From: Alloalcanivorax gelatiniphagus | GTDB taxonomy: Bacteria > Pseudomonadota > Gammaproteobacteria > Pseudomonadales > Alcanivoracaceae | DNA: 51,215 nucleotides | Reading direction: 5' to 3' | NCBI RefSeq assembly: GCF_005938655.1 | Contig: NZ_VCQT01000015.1 | Location: 1-51,215, forward strand | Shown here: in pieces, positions 47,701 through 51,215 of the stretch | Numbering within the stretch: position 1 is the stretch's first letter | How the letters are laid out: every line of letters begins with the position of its first letter | Notes under the pieces: model-generated | Database searches by the model: none | What the model was told of the DNA's origin: nothing | What the model saw: the letters and a program-made list of their open reading frames with translations, nothing else | Made by a program: the position numbers and the translations under genes

Positions 47701-50700
47701 TGGCCTTCACCAACGGTGCCCGCGCCGAGGCCGACGGTGACCTGGACCTGGACGCCGCTGACAATATGACCATCCAGGACGCCACCGTGCGCGCCGACGG
47801 CGACGCCGCCCTGACCGCCGCCAGCGGCGATCTGGCGGTGACCCGCTCCACGGTCAGCGCCGGCGGCTTCCTGGACGGCGATGCCGGCGGGGCGCTGACC
47901 CTGACCGCCGCCACCCTGGGCAGCGGCGAGACTGAAATCCGCCGCCTGGCGCCCCTGGAACCGGGCAGCGTGGACCTGACCCTGAACGCCGGCAGCGGTG
48001 ATCTGACCCTCACCGACAATAGCCGCGTCAACTCCGCCGGGGCCCTGGTGCTGGGCAGCGACGAAGGCAGCGTGGTGCTTACCAGGGGCAGCCGTGCGCA
48101 AGCGGCCACCGACGCCACCCTCACCGCGGCCACCGATGTGAGCGTCAACCTCAGCTCGTCGGTGGAAGCCGGCGAGGGCGACCTGACCCTCACCGCCACC
48201 GACGGAGACCTGAGCGTCACCAGCGGCGGTTCGCTGGTCGCCGGCAACGACCTCACCGGCACCGCCGGCCAGAACGTGACCCTGGACCAATCCACCGCCG
48301 ATGCCGGTGGCGATCTGTCCCTGGACGCGCAGGGCGCGGACCTGACCCTGACCAACAGCAGGGCCACCGCCGCCACCGATCTGGACCTGCGGGCCAAGGG
48401 CGACCTCACCGTGGACCACTCCGAGGTGCGGGCCACCGACGGCGATATGAGCCTTACCGCCAGTGACGGTGATCTCGCCGTGCGTCAGGACAGCACCCTG
48501 ACCGCCGGCAATGATCTCACCGCCGACGCCGGCAACGACCTCAGCATCGCCGACACCACGGTGCGCGCTGAAGGAGCCCTGGGCCTGACCGCCGGTGAAG
48601 AAGGCGACCTGTCCCTGACCCGCGCCAACGTCACCGCCGGCGGCGTGCTCACCGGCTCAGCCGGTGGTGCGGGTACCCTGACCGGCACCACCCTGACCAG
48701 CGGCGACGCGCTGAATGCCGACCCGGCGAACCTGAGCCTGAATGTCGGCGGTGACCTGACCATCACCAATGGCACCCGCGTTACCGCCAGCGACTCGCTC
48801 ACCCTGAGCAGCGCTGACGGCGCCGTACAGGTGGACGGTGTCAGCGCTCTGCAAGCCGACCGGGACGTGACCGTCACCGCCGGCACCGATGTTCGCTTCG
48901 ACGACGCCAGCCTGGACGCCCTGAACGGCAACGCCCGGGTCACCGCCTCCGACGGCGATCTGACCCTGGCCAACGGCGCCAACCTGACCGCCGGCGCCGA
49001 CCTGGACGCCAACGCCGGTGGCAAGATCACCATGGACGCCAGCAGCGCCATGAACAGCGGCGCCGACCTGACCCTGAAGGCCGGTGACGATGTGGCCCTG
49101 TCCACCCTGCGCGCCGGTGGCGACGTGTCCGTGACCAGCGAGGAGGGCGGCATTCAGGCCGACCCGGGCATTGCCGAGCACATCCACGGCGACAACCTGT
49201 TCCTGTCCGCGGCCAAGAGCATCGGTTCCTCGCTCAGCGGCCTGAAGACCCGCGTGACCAACCTCTACGCCACCATCACCGGCAGCGGTGATCTGCACCT
49301 GGAGGACCTGGACGCCAACGGGCTTACCGTGAAGGACAGCAGCCTGGCCGACGGCGACGCCCACCTGCGCGCCGGCGGTGACCTGACCCTCGACGCCCTG
49401 GCGGTGAACGGTGACGCGGTGCTCGACAGCGCCGGCCGCCTGGCCACCAGCGTCAACGGCACCCTGAGCGCCGATGATCTGCAGGGCCGTGCCGTTAACG
49501 GCATCGATCTGACCTCGGAACTGGGCAGTGCCTCCCTGGCGGTGACCGGCACCGGCGACATCCAGCTGGACAACCAGGGTGACCTGCGTCTGGACCAGGC
49601 CGGCACCGCCGACGGCGACATCACCGTGGGTACCGTCGGTGACCTGGGCATTGGCCAGGTCGACGCGAACACCCATGACGTGGCTCTGACCGCCTCCGGT
49701 GCCATCGCCACCGACGGCGCCGGCGAGATCGACGGCCGTTACGTGGCGCTGCGCGCCGGCCAGGGCATCGGCGGCCTGCCGCAAAGCGAAAACCTGGACG
49801 ACCTGTTGACCCTGCGGGCCGAGCGCATCGACGCGCTCAGCGACGCCGGCGACATCATCCTGCGTCAGCAGGGTCCGGTGTTCATCCGCCAGGCCCGCAC
49901 CGGTGACGGCCGTGTCGGCGTGCTGGTGGAAGGCGGCGATGCCACCCTGGGCGATATCCACGCCGATGGCGACGTGACCCTGATGGCCCAGGACGGTGCA
50001 CTGCTGGACGACAACGACTCTTCCACCCGCGTCAGCGGCGCCGCGGTGTCGCTGAGCGGCCGTGACGGTATCGGCACCGACACGGTGGCCATCTCCACCC
50101 GCGCGGAACGGCTGCGGGCGGAGGCGGACACCGGTGTCATCAACGTGGAAGAGCAGGACGGCCTGGCCGGCCTGGACGCCACCATCAACAACGGCGACAT
50201 CCGCGTGCGCACGCTGACCGGTAACCTGACCGTCAACGAAGTGCAGGCCCTGGCCCCCGGCAACGCGGTGATGCTGTCCGCGGTGGCCGGCGCCATCCTG
50301 GACGGCAACGCCGAGGCCAACAACATCGTGGCCGCTCTGCTGGAACTGACCGCCGCCACCGGCATCGCCCGCGCCAGCGACCCGCTGGACGTGGATGTAC
50401 AGACCCTGGGCGCCACCGGCGGCAGCGGCGGTGTGTACATCAACAACCGGGGCACCGGTCCGCTCACCCTCACCGGCCTCACCGGCCAGGGAGGCCTGGG
50501 CCTGACCACCGGCGGCGACCTGGACCTCACCGGTGACCTGAACGGCCGCCGCGTGGACCTGAGCGCCGGCGGCAACCTGACCCAGCATGGCCTTATCAGC
50601 GGCACCGATGGGGTCAGCGTCAGCGGCAACGGCAACGTGACCATGGTCACCGGCGCGGAAACCCAAAGCAGCGGCCAGGTGCACTACCGGGCCGGTCAGA

Positions 50701-51089
50701 CCCTGGCGGTGGACCGTATCCACACCACCACCGGGCTGGGCGGCGGCACCGTGATCCTGGAAGGCCGCAACCTGGTCAGCAACGCCCCCACGCCGGGCTC
50801 CATCCGCGCCGGGCAGGTGAACGTGCGCGTGACCAACAACCCCGACAGCGACCGGGTTTACGAGATGGTCGACACCACCAACGGCAAGGCGCGGGTGTTC
50901 CTCAATGACCGCACCCTGGGCGGCAAGGTGGTGGAAGACTCCCAGTACGTGGCCGACCTGACGCACCCGCAAAGCGTCGCCACCACGGGCCCGGTGTTCA
51001 ACCCGTTCGAAGGCTTCCAACCGCAAACCGCCAGCCGGGGCTTCCAACCCGTCGCCGGCGACGACGGCGAGTGGCGCTACGAGCCCTGA
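38745..51089 (+). CDS. Giant two-partner secretion exoprotein TpsA (filamentous-hemagglutinin-like)
   Basis: This secreted beta-helix adhesin-type protein has 4114 residues. A signal peptide (to about AVQA, residue 28) precedes the TPS secretion domain with NRVTGG (from 86) and the diagnostic NPNGI (110-114). Next are long arrays of degenerate beta-helix repeats (xGDLxLTAxxGxVxLxxS type), rich in Gly, Ala, Asp, Thr and Ser. A helical insertion interrupts the helix at about 1336-1550, and near-identical 89-residue repeats lie around 2075-2340. The C-terminus ends FNPFEGFQP and onward and shows no Cys pair; I saw no cysteine anywhere in the protein. No toxin or VENN domain is apparent, so adhesion or biofilm is likelier than contact inhibition. 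TpsB upstream is its exporter. Confidence 0.95.
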   Translation: MARNKKRNASVAVAVSVSVFGFSGAVQAGPTGGEVVRGDASITPNGVETIINQLSNKAVINWNDFSIDPGELVKFIHQANSDVTLNRVTGGTVSQIKGALTANGNIFLINPNGIVFGASAEIDVAGLLATTFDIADQDFMDGKLNFSGELMNNASITNQGEIKVGNGGFVYLIAPNVENTGHIIANVGRVTLANDGSYDIDLTGNGLVTFSVTDADLSGATGSVKNGPGGKIEAGHVLLSGSQKDAVVSSVVNQGDITAATELTMAGDDLEQSGTITAAASTLEADNAIVSNGGSISGGSTTLKAGTGIGAAGAVHTDVDDLAVSSESGAIRVNEADELDSLSITTGDNAEVNFTQAGTDPVTGDPVQDAVSVQFNGQTLSASRDTVKTDLDFTHGDGGVTLSGVNVEGDLSVTAAGNIVGNGNLDTAASGEHVTLTTTVDGATIGAENNALRIDADTLRAEAQKGHVVITDTGGDLTLERVSTGDNSVEAGLRALITAEKGDLRGSDGAEPNVEAWATNLKADGAIGNTGQAVTTAVDVLSASTQDGGIYVDDQDGELVLGKISAGERISQGGLPTSSTGISNADGNITLSNGATGSHDVVIGADDNIVIGDTVSATDQLTMLSRGGGLYNGGDTAILTGRYVYLQAADRIGQSGGALKTQSNSLNANSGGNGVYLTENNGLNAAAIRSHGENAKVELEATVGDVVLGLVEVQDGDASVISQGGNIRGDGGAPLNVSANHLTLDADGAIGSSVQALATKVDSLTTITGTSLAGTYVANTGLLSSLDATTLGGNVSVTDDAGGVTFNRANEHLAVQRSGGEGLDLAFNNGAGNLIVEGVDLSGHQVDLSASGRIGDGGGVLAADGLTLAAGDDIDLTTDANRIDATTRDGDIDLDNRGEGPLALNAAAGGADRDLTVSHQGDLNLGQVSADGLISLTATGALNGDGENTAITGKDVKLDAGSIGSDSRDLSTAITGRLSMLSDGHVYVTNVGALSMLDGEAGGDIDFTQSGNTVLGKLSSGGSVTFKATGRVSDGNGDDDNIVAEDLTLDALQVGAADGVVDALEIRVDELVVDARNGGIYLRNKKAGPLDLIRARAAGGDVNIDTASTMNLGTVTSAGGNVTLTSGGAINDARPDGASEANVVARKVDLRAQQGVGNTGALVLDVDQMSVSGGNGDVNAASPGAVEVDADSLVGKGAGGVTIVAASITVLDNNGGILVMDGGKLVLTATNGNIVFLNQDDTIRLPGGGSITLTARGDTTNEGYNGNIIAGNLITEDGGNITLDADHNVTLGMLDAGSHGDVYVIARDGVILDGNGVDQNVRGDHVTLIGNTPSQRDAEIDRETAIADYAARLAELNAKVLQLQTLQQQLESYLAALNSAIVSKNISQQNLASAQRTADRLSNQLDSASSALDNLNRIVSVAQAAVDGVSLAAGAAQAIPFSGDGGSDAVFQGLSLALSIAQIAVDEYDRNVVSPLADEVNDALNDLDVAKSSYQDAITNVDTWTRLRDTTQVSRDMTDHSVFKATAARDASELLRKQSIAAYDQATDIDMSAAKPLGIEANRLDMGTSSGRALNTAVYLDSTGNLGLGDIKSVGEIRAENVAGNISVVGDVVSPTLISLQADGAVRGIGGTWVNGEWVPSVGTLHAPAIAVRAEQGVANQEDSLYTDTNEIAIDAGDGDAFVINDNGGDELVLGTVDGLSGLTAAGDMGLRNNGDLRLKTQIIDTDVTADSDTYLMAQGGAIIDDNGDTLNVTGGDLYFRADGQVELDTQVDRVVEGRTSDGDVLLRERDDLALIALETLNGDIDVTAGGNLTVYELAAAGDSATIRLNAKGRIDDDQDNDTGIVAKRLELTAGDSIGATGSVTQRGLDTAVDVVTADAKGEVNIHDQDDLDVEKVTTTTGNVTVTSAAGDLHLGEVRTNGEGGNITLEADGAIDALNEADDTPELYADQLALRAGNGIGTADQSLLIETGALEADAGDGGLYLFNQNRDLTVGGVTPNLGLPGLTGLDANGDLHLTVADGALTVNEAVTQTGEGDTRLSSGKGQLLKADVAAAGDLTFTATTGDITAVNGVQLTSGGDLSATATEGGVSLVENSHAQADGDLTLKGGTTVSLNSASVEAGGDLTMTGENGNVTLVSSQATGADDVTLTAGQSITLSGFSTLTATNGALDATATGGSVTLVGNSRAQAAGDLSLKGGDSVSLNDSSVEAGADLTLTGENGNVTLANSQATGADDVTLTAGQTISLSSLSSLTATNGALDATATGGSVTLVGNSRAQAAGDLTLKGGDSVSLNDSSVEAGADLTLTGENGNVTLANSQATGNDDVTVTAGQNVTLSSFSTLTATGGALDATATGGNLELNGNSRATAATTLDLWAGNQVSLNSATAQSGGDMTVTADNGNVQFNNSRAATEGAQTVSAGGSVLLTQSQLHTETDGDMTVTATNGDISLNNSQMLAGGAFDGQAGGDAGLIQSLISAGGSTDPEADPADGTLDLDAGGNVRLTQGSTITGTGDTHVGAEDGELLVVDSGKILSDGNIDLKAGTNAIFNTGSAVAEQDLKLTAGNNVIVSGAGRLTATGGDLTATAEGGNLEFTQNSGATAGGDLSLTADGQMQLTNAFANAGADLALTARQGSLRMTSSNATAGGKVDASAGQDLQMSGGSTLIANGGTLNATATNGTLNLSQSSRASGTDDVTLRAGTDLSLNSASVESLDQDLSLTADTGSVTLVTSQATAQGDATVTAGQNLSLSAGSTLTATDGNLGLTASEGELSVSQSSELTAGNDLTGKAGTNMAFTTGARVNAGDNLDLDAGNHLTAEDSQVRAEGDAALTATDGNLTVTRATVTAGGFLDGDAGQGILLTAATLASGRPAVVPPFAPFAPTAADNLDLTLNAGSGDIALSQASVVESAGALVMDSEEGNVSLTNNSRATAVTDATIGAGGGVSLAQGSRLEATTGDLEVTATDGDFTARDGSELRAGGDFTGNAGGDLAFTNGARAEADGDLDLDAADNMTIQDATVRADGDAALTAASGDLAVTRSTVSAGGFLDGDAGGALTLTAATLGSGETEIRRLAPLEPGSVDLTLNAGSGDLTLTDNSRVNSAGALVLGSDEGSVVLTRGSRAQAATDATLTAATDVSVNLSSSVEAGEGDLTLTATDGDLSVTSGGSLVAGNDLTGTAGQNVTLDQSTADAGGDLSLDAQGADLTLTNSRATAATDLDLRAKGDLTVDHSEVRATDGDMSLTASDGDLAVRQDSTLTAGNDLTADAGNDLSIADTTVRAEGALGLTAGEEGDLSLTRANVTAGGVLTGSAGGAGTLTGTTLTSGDALNADPANLSLNVGGDLTITNGTRVTASDSLTLSSADGAVQVDGVSALQADRDVTVTAGTDVRFDDASLDALNGNARVTASDGDLTLANGANLTAGADLDANAGGKITMDASSAMNSGADLTLKAGDDVALSTLRAGGDVSVTSEEGGIQADPGIAEHIHGDNLFLSAAKSIGSSLSGLKTRVTNLYATITGSGDLHLEDLDANGLTVKDSSLADGDAHLRAGGDLTLDALAVNGDAVLDSAGRLATSVNGTLSADDLQGRAVNGIDLTSELGSASLAVTGTGDIQLDNQGDLRLDQAGTADGDITVGTVGDLGIGQVDANTHDVALTASGAIATDGAGEIDGRYVALRAGQGIGGLPQSENLDDLLTLRAERIDALSDAGDIILRQQGPVFIRQARTGDGRVGVLVEGGDATLGDIHADGDVTLMAQDGALLDDNDSSTRVSGAAVSLSGRDGIGTDTVAISTRAERLRAEADTGVINVEEQDGLAGLDATINNGDIRVRTLTGNLTVNEVQALAPGNAVMLSAVAGAILDGNAEANNIVAALLELTAATGIARASDPLDVDVQTLGATGGSGGVYINNRGTGPLTLTGLTGQGGLGLTTGGDLDLTGDLNGRRVDLSAGGNLTQHGLISGTDGVSVSGNGNVTMVTGAETQSSGQVHYRAGQTLAVDRIHTTTGLGGGTVILEGRNLVSNAPTPGSIRAGQVNVRVTNNPDSDRVYEMVDTTNGKARVFLNDRTLGGKVVEDSQYVADLTHPQSVATTGPVFNPFEGFQPQTASRGFQPVAGDDGEWRYEP
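42750..43394 (+). other. Alpha-helical coiled-coil insertion inside TpsA
   Basis: Residues 1336-1550 of the exoprotein leave the beta-helix repeat pattern. They become Leu/Gln/Asn/Ala-rich with heptad spacing (LAELNAKVLQLQTLQQQLES, LDSASSALDNLNRIVSVAQA). A Gly-containing hydrophobic hairpin follows, with VSLAAGAAQAIPFSGDGG and FQGLSLALSIAQIAVDEYD. The repeats resume afterwards. This could be a stalk, a membrane-active hairpin or a recognition module. Confidence 0.75.
44967..45764 (+). repeat. Tandem 89-codon repeat in the tpsA gene
   Basis: Three head-to-tail units lie at 44967-45230 (264 bp), 45231-45497 (267 bp) and 45498-45764 (267 bp), followed by a diverged fourth. Units 2 and 3 differ at only two positions over about their first 205 bases, then diverge sharply. 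This indicates recent duplication or gene conversion within an otherwise degenerate repeat protein. Confidence 0.9.
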
Positions 51090-51110
51090 TACACACCTTC
51101 CACCCCATCC

Positions 51111-51139
51111 AAAGCCCGGCCTCGCGCCGGGCTTTTTTT
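51111..51139 (+). terminator. Rho-independent terminator after tpsA
   Basis: AAAGCCCGGC (51111-51120) and GCCGGGCTTT (51126-51135) form a 10-bp stem with a 5-nt loop and a seven-T run, 21 bases after the tpsA stop. The A residues on the left may let it serve the convergent gene as well. Confidence 0.93.
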
Positions 51140-51143
51140 AGGT

Positions 51144-51215
51144 TCATCGCGGATTCCCGGGAAAGGCGGCTTTGATCTTGAGGAAGAAGTAGTCGCTGTC
51201 CCGGTAGCCGTAAGC
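51144..51215 (-). CDS. 3' end of a possible transposase gene (partial, runs off the window)
   Basis: Read leftward, the last 24 codons spell AYGYRDSDYFFLKIKAAFPG and a short tail before TGA at 51144-51146. The (Y/F)GYRDxxYFxLK(I/L) pattern near a C-terminus recalls transposases, perhaps of the ISL3 group, but 23 residues are too few for a firm family call. If right, an insertion sequence borders the secretion operon. It converges on tpsA and probably shares its terminator. Confidence 0.5.
   Translation of the reverse strand, partial: AYGYRDSDYFFLKIKAAFPGNPR

Noticed and set aside
38745..51089. Contact-dependent inhibition toxin (CdiA) system
   Set aside because: There is no VENN motif, no recognisable C-terminal toxin and no small immunity gene after the exoprotein; a terminator follows directly.

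Overview
The window looks like the chromosome of a GC-rich gammaproteobacterium with a strong fatty-acid or carboxylate degrading lifestyle. A marine hydrocarbon degrader such as the Alcanivorax group would fit, but that is inference from gene content, from base composition and from the many REP elements built on GTAGGAGCGRCTTCAGYCGCGA. No rRNA or tRNA gene was seen.

Layout. (1) 0.1-6.9 kb: a leftward tripartite RND efflux operon (adaptor, AcrB/MexB-type pump, outer-membrane lipoprotein channel). It is divergent from a TtgR/AcrR-type repressor, and a 9-bp inverted-repeat operator lies between them. (2) 7.0-11.3 kb: an acyl-CoA dehydrogenase with Asp at the usual catalytic Glu position, a short-chain dehydrogenase and an aminoglycoside-phosphotransferase-like kinase, followed by SurE. 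The first three match the gene set of the ACAD10/11 and Lva route, in which 4-hydroxyacyl-CoA is phosphorylated and rearranged. (3) 11.5-22.8 kb: an acyl-CoA ligase, a complete LIV-type ABC importer (livHMGF plus binding protein), a fused enoyl-CoA hydratase/3-hydroxyacyl-CoA dehydrogenase and a large/small acyl-CoA dehydrogenase pair. Together they resemble a pim-type dicarboxylate or fatty-acid beta-oxidation unit with its own importer. (4) 22.9-33.5 kb: a CurA/PTGR-like reductase, a DHA2 MFS exporter and a ketopantoate-reductase-like protein in one operon; a large REP array; a class II aldolase-like protein; a quinone-oxidoreductase-like protein; a metallo-beta-lactamase-fold hydrolase; another acyl-CoA dehydrogenase; a thiolase; and two small overlapping genes of unknown function. 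(5) 33.6-36.6 kb: an AraC regulator, the ohrR/ohr peroxide-resistance pair and a CysZ-like membrane protein. (6) 36.6-51.1 kb: a long AT-rich leader followed by a two-partner secretion system, TpsB and a 4114-residue TpsA exoprotein. The 3' end of what may be a transposase gene enters at the right edge.

The central 25 kb reads as one carboxylate-catabolism neighbourhood: import, CoA activation, four dehydrogenases, hydratase/dehydrogenase and thiolase, plus a side branch for 4-hydroxy acids. The intergenic regions are unusually rich in repeats. There are at least 21 REP copies, including nine tandem copies with a period of about 36 bp; a ~27-bp tandem array framed by inverted REPs between ohrR and ohr; and inverted elements at several loci whose arms are runs of a degenerate AAGYNNN heptamer. 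I consider these heptad-armed elements, the kinase/dehydrogenase trio, the degenerate LivG signature motif and the architecture of the giant TpsA the most rewarding things to follow up.
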